NCBI GenBank assembly: GCA_027486655.1
Contig: JAIXOR010000055.1
Coordinates: 26,652 to 90,651 of the forward strand
DNA: 64,000 nucleotides
Origin: Verrucomicrobiaceae bacterium
GTDB taxonomy: Bacteria; Verrucomicrobiota; Verrucomicrobiia; Verrucomicrobiales; Akkermansiaceae
Reading direction: 5' to 3'
The notes under the pieces were generated by a model. It did not search any database, was not told where the DNA came from, and was given only the letters and a program-made list of their open reading frames with translations. Position numbers and translations under genes: made by a program. The number at the start of each line of letters is the position of its first letter. Position 1 is the first letter of the stretch. This document shows, in pieces, positions 55,745-64,000 of this stretch.

Positions 55745-56662
55745 ATGGACGAATCCGGCAAAAAGATGGACGATCTTCCTGCTATGCCAATCCGCCACCT
55801 TCGTGAAGGATTTCCCGGACAACACCACGTCGTGTTGCCCTCGTCAGTGGTAGCCATGCAACGCGAACATTCTCTGCTCCGTGGTCTTTTCGTCACGGAT
55901 GCAGGCCAGTATCCCCGCGCGGAACGACATCTGGTCAGCCGCTCCAAGGGCAGCGAGGGCTTTGTCCTGATTGTTTGCACGGCCGGCAAGGGCTGGGTCA
56001 GATCGATGGGGAGAAAACACGAAATCGTCCCTGGCGACACCATCCTCCTGGGCCCGAACCGGGAGCACGCCTATGGCTCCGCCGATGCCGATCCATGGAC
56101 GATCGAATGGACCCATTTCGCCGGAAGTGATGCCGAGGAGTGGCGGCACGCCATTGTCGGCGATGGTTCGGTTCTCAACCTTCACCCCACCGCATCCATT
56201 GGCATCCGGCTCTCGCGCATCCACGAATATCTTGAGGCCGGCTATGACGAGACGCGCCTGCTTCTTTCCGCCGCCGCGCTGCGCCGGAGCCTCGCCGAGC
56301 TTGTGCGCTTCCGGCGGATTCCCAACCAAACCCCTACCTCGATCGATGCGGTGGAAGCCACGGCCGACTGGATGCGGGTGAATCTATCCGCGCAAGTAAA
56401 CCTTTCCGTGCTCGCAAAAAAGGCAGGCATGTCCTCCTCACGATACTCCGAGATTTTCCGCCAGCGTTTTGGCTATCCGCCAATCGATTGGTTCATGAGA
56501 CAGCGCATCCTCCAAGCCTGCCGTTTGTTGGATCTCACAGGAGAAAAGGTGGAAGTGGTGGGCCTGGATGTGGGCTTCCGGGATCCCTACTATTTCTCCC
56601 GTAGTTTTCGCAAGGTGATGGGATGCAGCCCGCGTGCCTATCGATCCGTTGCAAAGGGCTGA
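55745..56662 (+). CDS. AraC-family transcriptional regulator
   Basis: 305 residues from ATG 55745 (MDESGKKMDDLPAMP); the ORF-track start at 55562 lies inside the divergent DUF5107 gene. N-terminal AraC-type cupin effector domain (LIVCTAGKGWVRSMGRKHEIVPGDTILLGPNREHAYGSADADPWTIEWTHFAG). C-terminal double HTH at about 205-303 (VNLSVLAKKAGMSSSRYSEIFRQRFGYPPIDWFMRQRILQACRLLDLTGEKVEVVGLDVGFRDPYYFSRSFRKVMGCSPRAYR). Probably a sugar-responsive activator of the DUF5107-transporter operon, and perhaps of the GH95 gene downstream on its own strand. Confidence 0.94.
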   Translation: MDESGKKMDDLPAMPIRHLREGFPGQHHVVLPSSVVAMQREHSLLRGLFVTDAGQYPRAERHLVSRSKGSEGFVLIVCTAGKGWVRSMGRKHEIVPGDTILLGPNREHAYGSADADPWTIEWTHFAGSDAEEWRHAIVGDGSVLNLHPTASIGIRLSRIHEYLEAGYDETRLLLSAAALRRSLAELVRFRRIPNQTPTSIDAVEATADWMRVNLSAQVNLSVLAKKAGMSSSRYSEIFRQRFGYPPIDWFMRQRILQACRLLDLTGEKVEVVGLDVGFRDPYYFSRSFRKVMGCSPRAYRSVAKG

Positions 56663-56686
56663 TCGGATTGAAGCCGGTCGATCAGC
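56658..56686. terminator. Stem-loop GCTGATCG-N13-CGATCAGC at the end of the araC-type gene
   Basis: A perfect 8-bp inverted repeat that overlaps the TGA stop at 56660-56662. No T-tract follows. It may be a terminator or a regulatory dyad for the GH95 gene about 90 bp further on. Confidence 0.4.
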
Positions 56687-56746
56687 GGATTTCCCGGTCG
56701 TGAAATGAAGGTTATGTAAGGGCTCACCCCGTTGAAAGCATCTGCG

Positions 56747-56758
56747 ACGTAGCTACGT
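56747..56758. promoter_or_regulatory. 12-bp palindrome ACGTAGCTACGT before the GH95 gene
   Basis: A perfect palindrome 19 bp upstream of ATG 56777. Possible operator in the leader; there is no second copy that I noticed, so chance cannot be excluded. Confidence 0.3.
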
Positions 56759-56776
56759 TTACGTCACCTCAATACG

Positions 56777-59170
56777 ATGACACGCCCCGTCCACCTCATC
56801 CATTTCTTCGTCACTTTTCTTGCTTTCAGTTCCCCGACACAATCCGCTGAGTCCGACTTGAAGCTCTGGTACGACGAGCCCGCAAAAGAGTGGATCGAAG
56901 CCCTGCCCATTGGCAACGGCCGCTTCGGCGCGATGATCTTCGGCCAGCCGGAAAACGAACGATTTCAGCTCAACGATGTGACCGTCTGGTCCGGAAGCCC
57001 GCAGCCGGATGCCGACCGCAAGGACGCGTGGAAGGATCTGCCCGAACTCCGCCGCCTGATCCGCGAGGGTAGATACGACCAGGCTACCAATTTTGCCAAT
57101 GATCGCTTCAGTGGTCCCGCGCCCTACGACCATTCCTATCAGACGCTTGGCGACCTCAAGTTCAGCTTCGATCTCGGCGGCAATGCGGTGTCCGACTACC
57201 GCCGCGAACTCGACCTCTCGACCGCTCTCGCTACGGTGAGCTTCAAATCCGGCGGCACGACCTTCCACCGCCAGGCCTTTTCCAGCGCGGTGGACGGAGT
57301 GCTCGTCCACCGACTCGTCGCGGATAAGAAGAGCGCCATCCGCTTCGGTTTGAAACTCGACCGCGTTGAGCGCGCGACCACCCGTTTCGAGGCACCGGAT
57401 ACGCTGGTGATGACCGGCAACACCGGCGGCACCCTGCAATACGAAGTCCGTGCCAGGGTGCTTCACACCGGCGGCAAACTCACCAGCAACACCGATGGCA
57501 CGCTGCGCCTGGAGGGTGCGGACGTCGCCACGGTGCTCGTCGCGGCCGCTACCAACTTCGTGCTCGATTTCGACAAGGGCTACACCGGCGGCGACCTCTC
57601 CACCGCCGCCAGCCGGATCAAGGCCGCCGCCGCAAAGGAATACACCGCACTGCGCGATGCTCACGTTGCCGAATACAGCGGCTACTTCAACCGCCTCAAA
57701 CTGGATCTCGGCAAGCCGCAGGACACCGGCACACCCACCGACGAGCGGCTGAAATCGTATTTCAAGAACCCCGATTCATCCTTCGCCGAGCTCTTCTATC
57801 AGTTCGGCCGCTACCTGATGATTTCCTCCAGCCGTCCGGACAATCCGCTGCCATTGAACAGCCAGGGCATCTGGGGCGACGGCCTCGACCTGCCGTGGAA
57901 GTGCGACTACAAGTCGAACATCAACTACCAGATGGCCTATTGGGCCGCCGAAGCCTCGAACCTCGGGGAAATGCACAAGCCGATGCTGCGCATGACGCAG
58001 AACCTCGTGAAACCCGGCACCCGCACCGCCCAGGCCTATTTCGGTCCGGACACTCCGGGCTGGGTGGTCGGCTACACCACCAACGGCTGGAGTTGGACAT
58101 CGCCCGGCGCACGATTGACGTGGGGCGTCTGGTTCGGCGGCAGCGCGTGGATGTGCCAGCATCTCTGGGAACACTACGCCTACGGCCGCGACAAGGATTA
58201 CCTCCGTTCGGTCTATCCGACGCTGAAGGGCGCGTCGGAGTTCTGGATGAGCCAGCTCATTGAAGGCACTGATGGGATGCTCATCACTTCGCCCTCCAGT
58301 TCGCCGGAGAACGAATTCGTCACTGAAAACGGCACCCGAGGGGCGATTTGCGAAGGTGCCACGATGGAGAAATCGCTCGTCCGCGACCTTCTAACAAATA
58401 CCGCCAAGGCCGCCGCCGTGCTAGGCCTCGATGAGGAGTTCCGCCGCAAGGTCGAGCAAACCCGCGACCGCATCCGCCCGCCGCAAATCGGCAAACATGG
58501 CCAGATCATGGAATGGGGCGGCGATTGGGACAATCCGAGCGACACGCATCGCCACGTCTCCCATCTGTTCGCCCTGCATCCCGGCAGCGAAATCACAGCG
58601 CACGGCACGCCGAAACTCGCCGAAGCGGCCAAGGTCACACTCAAACACCGCGGCGACGACGGCACCGGCTGGGCACTCGCTTGGAAGATCAATTTCTGGG
58701 CGCGTCTGCTGGATGGAGACCACGCCATGACCCTCATCGCCAACCAACTCCGCAGCACCCAGGAACTCCAAACCGTCATGCAAGGCGCGGGCGGCACCTA
58801 CCCGAACTTGTTCTGCGCGCACCCGCCCTTCCAGATCGACGGGAACTTCGGCTTCGTTTCCGGAGTCAACGAACTGCTGTTGCAAAGCCACGAGACCTAC
58901 ATCGATCCCAAGGCCCCGAACGAAGACCGCTATGTGATTCACCTCCTGCCAGCGCTGCCCAAAGCATGGAGCAACGGGTCCATCCGCGGGATCCGCGCCC
59001 GTGGCGGCTTCACTTTTGATCTCGAATGGAAAGATGGCAAACTCGCTTGGGCCCGCATCACCAGCATCGGTGGCACCCACGGACGCCTCCGCATCCACGG
59101 CAAGGAAAGCGATTTCTCGGTAACACTCGGAGGTAGCAAGGTCGTAAACCCTGAGGGCATGGAGCATTGA
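56777..59170 (+). CDS. GH95 alpha-L-fucosidase
   Basis: 797 residues, signal peptide MTRPVHLIHFFVTFLAFSSPTQS. N-domain LWYDEPAKEWIEALPIGNGRFGAMIFGQPENERFQLNDVTVWSGSP without insert, then helical linker and (alpha/alpha)6 barrel. Active-site blocks: KSNINYQMAYWAAE (N-x-N pair present, but A where QMNYW is usual), SPSSSPENEF (general acid E), HRHVSHLFALHPGSE, HPPFQIDGNFG (D) and C-terminal LLPALPKAWSNGSIRGIRARGGF. Typical GH95 length. It is the simpler paralogue of 39775-42597. It lies after the AraC regulator in the same orientation with a 114-bp gap, so it probably has its own promoter. The conserved 15-mer is absent here, implying separate control. Confidence 0.93.
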   Translation: MTRPVHLIHFFVTFLAFSSPTQSAESDLKLWYDEPAKEWIEALPIGNGRFGAMIFGQPENERFQLNDVTVWSGSPQPDADRKDAWKDLPELRRLIREGRYDQATNFANDRFSGPAPYDHSYQTLGDLKFSFDLGGNAVSDYRRELDLSTALATVSFKSGGTTFHRQAFSSAVDGVLVHRLVADKKSAIRFGLKLDRVERATTRFEAPDTLVMTGNTGGTLQYEVRARVLHTGGKLTSNTDGTLRLEGADVATVLVAAATNFVLDFDKGYTGGDLSTAASRIKAAAAKEYTALRDAHVAEYSGYFNRLKLDLGKPQDTGTPTDERLKSYFKNPDSSFAELFYQFGRYLMISSSRPDNPLPLNSQGIWGDGLDLPWKCDYKSNINYQMAYWAAEASNLGEMHKPMLRMTQNLVKPGTRTAQAYFGPDTPGWVVGYTTNGWSWTSPGARLTWGVWFGGSAWMCQHLWEHYAYGRDKDYLRSVYPTLKGASEFWMSQLIEGTDGMLITSPSSSPENEFVTENGTRGAICEGATMEKSLVRDLLTNTAKAAAVLGLDEEFRRKVEQTRDRIRPPQIGKHGQIMEWGGDWDNPSDTHRHVSHLFALHPGSEITAHGTPKLAEAAKVTLKHRGDDGTGWALAWKINFWARLLDGDHAMTLIANQLRSTQELQTVMQGAGGTYPNLFCAHPPFQIDGNFGFVSGVNELLLQSHETYIDPKAPNEDRYVIHLLPALPKAWSNGSIRGIRARGGFTFDLEWKDGKLAWARITSIGGTHGRLRIHGKESDFSVTLGGSKVVNPEGMEH

Positions 59171-59410
59171 TTTCCAGATCGGAACCCCTAAAAATTCCGC
59201 CATTGCCACATAAACTTTGATAATCAATTTGGCCGTGGTTCGAGGCCAAGCCGGGGTTTTACTTCACCACTCGAAACGGATTTCTCCACGGAGCAGCCCC
59301 ACCCGAAGAGGCCTCGGGACGGCGCGGAGAAAGCGGAGGCCACTTGGAGTCAGAAGGGATGCACAAGCGACTCAGGCATGCCCCGCCCGCATGACACAGG
59401 GGGCTGAACG

Positions 59411-59483
59411 TGGAGCATAGGAGATTCGAACTCCTGACCTCTTCATTGCGAACGAAGCGCTCTACCAACTGAGCTAATGCCCC
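59411..59483 (-). tRNA. tRNA-Ala (CGC)
   Basis: The minus strand gives a full cloverleaf starting GGGGCATTAGCTCAGTTGGT. The acceptor stem has the G3:U70 wobble that defines alanine tRNAs. Anticodon arm CTTCG-TTCGCAA-TGAAG gives anticodon CGC, which reads GCG. T-arm with GGTTCGAA-like loop (AGTTCGAAT). The discriminator is A and CCA is not encoded. Confidence 0.95.
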
Positions 59484-59640
59484 TCACATTACAGCGCCAA
59501 AGGTTTGCCATTCCCCGTCATTCGGCGCAAGTGGGAATTTGGTTGCGCCTCGAATGCGGAAATTTTCCGAATTTATGGTTTGCTGACAATCGCCCCGCTT
59601 TGGCATTCTCGCCCCAGATTTAAACAATCACGAATTTCCC

Positions 59641-60213
59641 ATGAAACCGGCTTTCTGGCTGACCCTTCTCTCCCCGATTCTCCTTCTTCTCGCAAACTGC
59701 GCCCACAAGGACCCTGGCAGTCCCGATGGTCCGGGCACCGGTCCTTTCGACAGCGCCGGCAACTATCGCGAGGACTGGGCCGATGATCCATCCAAATGGC
59801 GCCGTCCGGGAAGCCGCCAGGCCAATCCTCCCGCCGACGACCTGCCCGTCATCACCCGCAACGAGCAGCCACCCGCCAATGCGAACCCGCTGGCTCCAGC
59901 CGTCCAATCGAACCCCCGCCAGAGCTCGGTCAACAAGCCCAACACCCAGGTCCAGTCCGCTCCCCGCGAGACCGCCCGCACGACCAGCGCCCCAAGGGTG
60001 GAGTCCAAACCGAAGCCCAAGCCGGTCACCGTCAAGGCCAAGCCCAAACCCAAGCCGAAGCCCAAGCCCACCCGCTACCTGGTCAAGAAGGGAGACACGC
60101 TCTCCGGAATCGCCAGCCGCAACGGAACCTCGGTCAGCGCCCTGCGCAGCGCCAACGGAATCTCCGGCAGCCTCATCCGCCCGGGCCAATCCTTGGTCAT
60201 CCCCAAACGCTGA
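59641..60213 (+). CDS. LysM-domain lipoprotein
   Basis: 190 residues. A lipoprotein signal, MKPAFWLTLLSPILLLLANC, with lipobox LLAN-C, predicts lipidation at C20 and anchoring in a membrane. A disordered region rich in P, N, S and a KPKPKPVTVKAKPKPKPKPKP spacer follows, long enough to cross the periplasm or reach the peptidoglycan. A single C-terminal LysM covers about 145-188 (YLVKKGDTLSGIASRNGTSVSALRSANGISGSLIRPGQSLVIP), a peptidoglycan-binding module. It is probably a cell-wall tether or structural protein. Monocistronic; unrelated to the saccharolytic locus. Confidence 0.92.
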   Translation: MKPAFWLTLLSPILLLLANCAHKDPGSPDGPGTGPFDSAGNYREDWADDPSKWRRPGSRQANPPADDLPVITRNEQPPANANPLAPAVQSNPRQSSVNKPNTQVQSAPRETARTTSAPRVESKPKPKPVTVKAKPKPKPKPKPTRYLVKKGDTLSGIASRNGTSVSALRSANGISGSLIRPGQSLVIPKR

Positions 60214-60235
60214 TCCGGCCCTCGGCGTGCTTCGC

Positions 60236-60250
60236 GGCGGCAAGGCCGCC
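60236..60250. terminator. Small hairpin GGCGGC-AAG-GCCGCC between convergent genes
   Basis: A 6-bp GC stem, 23 bp after the LysM-gene stop and 30 bp before the 3' end of the convergent HTH gene. Possible bidirectional terminator; short and without T-run. Confidence 0.3.
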
Positions 60251-60280
60251 TGCCGGGCACTGCCGTCCCCTCACGCCGCT

Positions 60281-60679
60281 CTAACTGTTCCGCCAGTCCG
60301 GCGGCAGCGGGTTCGAGGGGTCGAACACTTTCCGGTTTCTCATGAAGCGGCCCGGCGATACCCGGTAAACGGAGTAAAACTTCCTGCGAAAAGCCTCCAC
60401 CGAGAGAAATCCCAGGTCCGTGGCCACCTGCTCGGCCGTTTTGCCACCCTCCAGCTTCCTGCGGGCCACCACCATCCGCTCCATGTTCATCCAAGTCTTC
60501 GGTGGAAGACCGATGTCGCGCATGAAAACCACATACAAATACCTCTGGCTGCAGCCAAGCGCGAGGCACACGTCAGCCACTCGATAACTCTTCGCAAAAA
60601 CCAGTTTCTCAAGGCAGTAGCCGCGTCCCGAGAACGCCTCGACCACACGCCATGTCTGTTTTGATCGAATGAACCTCAC
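60281..60679 (-). CDS. Stand-alone AraC-type HTH protein
   Basis: 132 residues that are essentially only the two AraC helix-turn-helix motifs: YRVADVCLALGCSQRYLYVVFMRDIGLPPKTWMNMERMVVARRKLEGGKTAEQVATDLGFLSVEAFRRKFYSVYRVSPGRFM. There is no cupin or other effector domain, which is unusual. It may respond by concentration alone, partner with another protein, or be the remnant of a longer regulator; I see no upstream coding remnant in the 159-bp gap. The target is unknown. Confidence 0.8.
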   Translation of the reverse strand: MRFIRSKQTWRVVEAFSGRGYCLEKLVFAKSYRVADVCLALGCSQRYLYVVFMRDIGLPPKTWMNMERMVVARRKLEGGKTAEQVATDLGFLSVEAFRRKFYSVYRVSPGRFMRNRKVFDPSNPLPPDWRNS

Positions 60680-60838
60680 GAAAAATTGGGGGGGCTATCA
60701 ATGAAGGATGTTGATATTCCGAAGGATTCGGGTCACTTGGTCAACGTACCTTTTCGGCATTCTTGTCAGTGGAAACCACTGATTCCGAGCGGCCCGCAGA
60801 GGATCGCATAGAAAACGTCGAAGTCATATCATTTTATC
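60680..60838. other. Divergent intergenic region
   Basis: 159 bases between the HTH gene (minus) and the helicase gene (plus). The AT-rich patch ATCATTTTATC ends at the helicase ATG. No motif shared with the saccharolytic locus was seen. Confidence 0.5.
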
Positions 60839-63800
60839 ATGGAAATCCTCGCCAAGAACCTGCTGATCCTCGCCTCCGCGGGCTCGGGCAAAACCTTTCA
60901 ACTCGGCAACCGGGTGATCGGACTCGTCGCCCGCGGAGTGGAGCCCGCGGAGATCGTGGCCCTCACCTTCACCAGAAAGGCCGCAGGCGAATTTGCCGAC
61001 TCGGTGCTTACCAAACTCGCCAAGGCCGCGGCGGACGATGAGGCGGCGGCACGCCTGAGAAAGGACCTCGATCTTGCCGATGCGGATTTCCACGACGCAC
61101 TCGCCAGGATCGTCCGCGCCCTTCCGCGATTCACCCTGTCCACCATGGACAGCTTCTTTGCTAGGATCGTGCGCGGCTTCCAATACGAACTCGGACTCAC
61201 GGGAGGGACCTTCGAGCTGGTCGAAGGCCCGCGTGCCGCGGCGCTTACCGATGAAATCCTCTCCTCCATCCTCGGAGACGCCTTGGCACTCCATCAGGAC
61301 GAGGATTTCTTCCATGCTTTCCGCAGGGCCTCCATCGGCAAAGAGGAACAGGGGGTTCTCAGTTCGCTCCGCTCTTATGTGGGCACCTGGCAGAGCCGCT
61401 ATCAGGAGTCCGCCGATATCGATTGGGGCCCCGCCTCTCTATCTCCTCACTCGATCGAGGATTGGGAGATTCATAAGAAGGCCATGGCCCGGGCCATTCG
61501 CGACGCGTCGCACTCCATCGGTTTCTCGGACGCACGGCAGCCCGCGGCCCTGGACAAATGCATCGACCTGCTGGAAGCCCACACGATCGGCAGCGGCAGT
61601 CTCGGTGGGACGATCCCGAGCTTGTTGGAAAACCTTCTGGAGGTGGTCGCCTCCACCTCCACCGGACCGCTCGATGTCAGGTTCTACAAACCGTTCACCA
61701 TCGGAGGAACCGCCGCCTCACAACTTCGCGGGATGATCCGGCTGGCCGCACAGTGTGAGCTTGCCGCCGCCCTTCAACGCACCCGCTCGGTTAGAAACAT
61801 CGTTTCCCTCTACGATTCGCTCTGCCGCACCCGCCTCAGAAACCGCGGCTTGCTCGGTTTTCACGACATCAAGATCCTCATGGGCGAATGGGCCCGCGAC
61901 GAGGACGCCAGGCTCCGCAGGGAAGCCGTCGACTACCGCCTCGATGCCCGGTATCACCACTGGCTGCTCGACGAGTTTCAGGACACCAGCCGGGCGGACT
62001 GGACCGGCCTGCTGCCGCTCATCGATGAAGCCGCCACCGGTGAGGACGGATCCGTCTTCATCGTCGGAGATCGGAAACAGGCGATCTATGCCTGGCGTGG
62101 AGGCGATGAAAGCCTCTTCGATGACGTGATTCACCGCTACTGTGGGAATCTCCGGACGGAGCCCATGGCGGAGTCCTGGAGGTCCTGTCCGCAGGTTCTC
62201 GACCTCGTCAATCTCGTCTGCAGCGACCAACCACTCATGGGGCACCTCTTTGGGAAAGCCGCGGATCGGTGGCAATGGGAACGGCACTTTCCTGCCAAAC
62301 CACTCGAAAGCCCCCAAAGAGCGGGCGAATCGCGAGTCGAATCGGTGGGCGACTGGGAAGAGAGACAGCAGCGTCTTTCCGAGATCCTCATGGAACTGGG
62401 CATCGGCCGGCGCTCGCTGACCTGCGGTGTGCTTCTGCGTGGCAACGAAAAGGTGAAGGAAACCGCAGACTACCTGCGCGCCCAAGGATTCGACGTGATC
62501 GAAGAAGGTCGCCGGGAACCCGCAAAGGACAATCCGCCAGGCATCCTCATCATGCACCTCATTCGTTGGCTGGCCAATCCTGCGGATGAGTTCTCCAAGG
62601 GAATCATCGCCATGTCCCCGATCGCCTCCGGTCTCCTGGATTCCGTCCGTGGAGGCTGGCAAATGCTTTGGACCCAACTCACCGGCCAGATTTCCCGCGA
62701 TGGAATCACCGCGACCATCGAATCGGTGATCGGTCCCGCCTCAAGCGCTTGGTCCGCTTTCGGAAAACGCCGGACCGGCGATCTGATGGCCGCTCTTCGC
62801 GCGATCGAACTCAAAGGCATCACCTCCCTGGCGGAAGCCGCGGAATGGCTTGGACGCCTCGAAGTCTCACAAAGCCCCGGCATGGCGGCCGTTCAGGTCA
62901 TGACGATCCACAAGTCGAAGGGGCTCGGTTTCGACGTGGTCATACTTCCGGATATTCCGGAAACCGAAGTCCCCCTCGCACAACGTTTCACCGTTGCGGA
63001 ATCGGATGACTGGATCACCGAAACCCCGCCGAAGTGGGCGAGGTCCCTGATCCCTGAAATGAAGGATGCCGAAGCCCGCTGGGAGGAAGCCCAGCGCTAT
63101 GAGGCCTTCTGCACGCTTTACGTGGCGCTCACCCGCGCCAAACGAGGGCTCTACGTCCTCTTGGAGCCACCAAAACCAAAAGCCGATCCGGATAAACCCA
63201 CACTGGCAAACTGGATCCGTGCCGCGCTGCCGGCATCGGCCGAGACCGGAATTCTCTATCAATCCGGTTCCCCAGGGTGGGCGGATTCGGTTCCCACATT
63301 CGAAGATCGTGCTGCCCAGTCCTCCCCTCCTCCGCCAGGTCCCGCGCTTCCGCGTCCCCGGCGCTTCTCCGGAACTCATGGAGCTACTGCTTCATCAAAA
63401 AGGGGATCAAACAACGCCGCAGGATTGTCCTACGGAAACGAAATCCACTCCTTGCTTGAGGCCATCTCCTGGCATGACGAAACACCCCGCAAGCTCCCGG
63501 AAAGCACCGCAGGAAAAACCATCGCTCGCCTGTTGGAAAACCCCTCTCTCAAATCCATCTTCCACCGAGACGGCAGAAACATCACTTTGCTGAAGGAACA
63601 ACCTGTCGACGGATTCATCGACGCCCGCCATTTCAGCGGGGTGATCGACCGCCTTCACCTCCATCGCCGGACCGACCACGAAGTGGAACTGGTTGAGATC
63701 ATCGATTTCAAATCCGATTCCTGCGATGATCCGGATCAGCTGCGGTCCCGGCACAGGGCACAACTGGAGTCCTACCGCCAGGCACTCGCCCGCATCCACC

Positions 63801-63862
63801 CGAATGCAAACATCCGCTGCCTGATTCTATCCACCCACCTCGGCAGCCTCATCGAAGTCTGA
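60839..63862 (+). CDS. UvrD/AddA-like ATP-dependent helicase-nuclease
   Basis: 1,007 residues. SF1 helicase motifs: Walker A LASAGSGKTFQL (12-23), Ia LTFTRKAAGEF, motif II WLLDEFQDTSRADW, III GDRKQAIYAWRGGD, V MTIHKSKGLGFDVVILPD and VI VALTRAKRGLYV. The C-terminal 130 residues look like a RecB-family PD-(D/E)XK nuclease (NEIHSLLEAISWHDE; SGVIDRLHLH; ELVEIIDFKSD; QLESYRQAL). It would unwind and resect double-strand breaks for recombination. It is shorter than typical AddA (about 1,200), and no AddB partner lies in the window; the preceding gene is unrelated and only 138 bases remain after its stop. The name AddA is therefore a best guess. Confidence 0.88.
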   Translation: MEILAKNLLILASAGSGKTFQLGNRVIGLVARGVEPAEIVALTFTRKAAGEFADSVLTKLAKAAADDEAAARLRKDLDLADADFHDALARIVRALPRFTLSTMDSFFARIVRGFQYELGLTGGTFELVEGPRAAALTDEILSSILGDALALHQDEDFFHAFRRASIGKEEQGVLSSLRSYVGTWQSRYQESADIDWGPASLSPHSIEDWEIHKKAMARAIRDASHSIGFSDARQPAALDKCIDLLEAHTIGSGSLGGTIPSLLENLLEVVASTSTGPLDVRFYKPFTIGGTAASQLRGMIRLAAQCELAAALQRTRSVRNIVSLYDSLCRTRLRNRGLLGFHDIKILMGEWARDEDARLRREAVDYRLDARYHHWLLDEFQDTSRADWTGLLPLIDEAATGEDGSVFIVGDRKQAIYAWRGGDESLFDDVIHRYCGNLRTEPMAESWRSCPQVLDLVNLVCSDQPLMGHLFGKAADRWQWERHFPAKPLESPQRAGESRVESVGDWEERQQRLSEILMELGIGRRSLTCGVLLRGNEKVKETADYLRAQGFDVIEEGRREPAKDNPPGILIMHLIRWLANPADEFSKGIIAMSPIASGLLDSVRGGWQMLWTQLTGQISRDGITATIESVIGPASSAWSAFGKRRTGDLMAALRAIELKGITSLAEAAEWLGRLEVSQSPGMAAVQVMTIHKSKGLGFDVVILPDIPETEVPLAQRFTVAESDDWITETPPKWARSLIPEMKDAEARWEEAQRYEAFCTLYVALTRAKRGLYVLLEPPKPKADPDKPTLANWIRAALPASAETGILYQSGSPGWADSVPTFEDRAAQSSPPPPGPALPRPRRFSGTHGATASSKRGSNNAAGLSYGNEIHSLLEAISWHDETPRKLPESTAGKTIARLLENPSLKSIFHRDGRNITLLKEQPVDGFIDARHFSGVIDRLHLHRRTDHEVELVEIIDFKSDSCDDPDQLRSRHRAQLESYRQALARIHPNANIRCLILSTHLGSLIEV

Positions 63863-64000
63863 AAGAGCGTAACGGATCAAGCCCGGGTCGTTACGTTCGG
63901 TTACGGGTGGTAAGTTCGCCGTGAGGTCTTCACGGTGAGGGATGGCTGGCGGCATGTGAACGGTCCGCAAGCATGTGAGCTGTCGGCAGGGGGTTTCCGG
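63863..64000. other. Terminal 138 bases, nothing recognised
   Basis: No ORF, hairpin or motif that I can support between the helicase stop and the window end. Confidence 0.5.

Noticed and set aside
1-64000. Frequent CTAAC/GTTAG words inside genes
   Set aside because: About 30 occurrences with no strand bias. A rough estimate from base composition predicts a similar order of magnitude, so no signal can be claimed.
1-64000. Insertion sequences, integrases or phage genes that could explain the cluster as a mobile island
   Set aside because: No transposase, integrase or attachment repeats recognised; the tRNA-Ala at 59411 shows no duplicated 3' end within the window.

Overview
This GC-rich window looks like part of a Verrucomicrobiota chromosome, probably Verrucomicrobiales and close to Luteolibacter or Haloferula. 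That placement is an inference. It rests on the many giant secreted proteins with autotransporter-associated beta-strand repeats, on PEP-CTERM tails, on NarL-type kinase/regulator pairs, and on the density of GH95, GH78, GH2 and sialate-esterase genes.

Layout. Bases 1-24,000 are almost entirely minus-strand. They hold a large repeat protein cut by the window edge (missing from the ORF track), a two-component pair whose kinase carries a discoidin-like sensor region, a probably frameshifted small secreted-protein gene, a GH78 alpha-L-rhamnosidase, and three repeat exoproteins. One of these is a 2,329-residue protein with a beta-helix and a zincin-like insert. Bases 24,000-50,950 are plus-strand. 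They hold three more repeat exoproteins, a kinase whose periplasmic half is a GH36-like alpha-galactosidase domain, its response regulator, a GH2-GH95 operon, a second beta-helix repeat protein, a GH95-related hydrolase and a sialate O-acetylesterase. Bases 50,950-59,170 hold a sugar transporter and a DUF5107/TPR gene divergent from an AraC regulator, then a second GH95. The last part is ordinary chromosome: tRNA-Ala(CGC), a LysM lipoprotein, an AraC-type HTH protein and a UvrD/AddA-like helicase-nuclease.

How the genes may work together. The enzymes suggest depolymerisation of an acetylated polysaccharide containing rhamnose, fucose and galactose, with import by the sugar porter. Two histidine kinases with carbohydrate-recognition modules are the likely sensors.

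The most notable signal is regulatory. Seven genes in both arms carry an invariant 15-mer, ACATTTTAACGGGTA, inside a CCCG-N10-CGGG dyad. In six of the seven it lies exactly 18 nt before a -10-like GNTANNNT. That places the dyad centre near -43.5, as expected for an activator overlapping the -35 region. A second dyad, GCCTCTGGAGGGGC, precedes both the rhamnosidase and the GH36-kinase. Seven exoproteins, only partly the same set, share a C-terminal module made of a calcium-loop-like DxDxDG segment and an LF(I/V)(Q/R)(V/I)xA end. It may be a sorting or anchoring tail used in place of PEP-CTERM. Together these outline a sensor, regulon and exoprotein system that I do not recognise as described.
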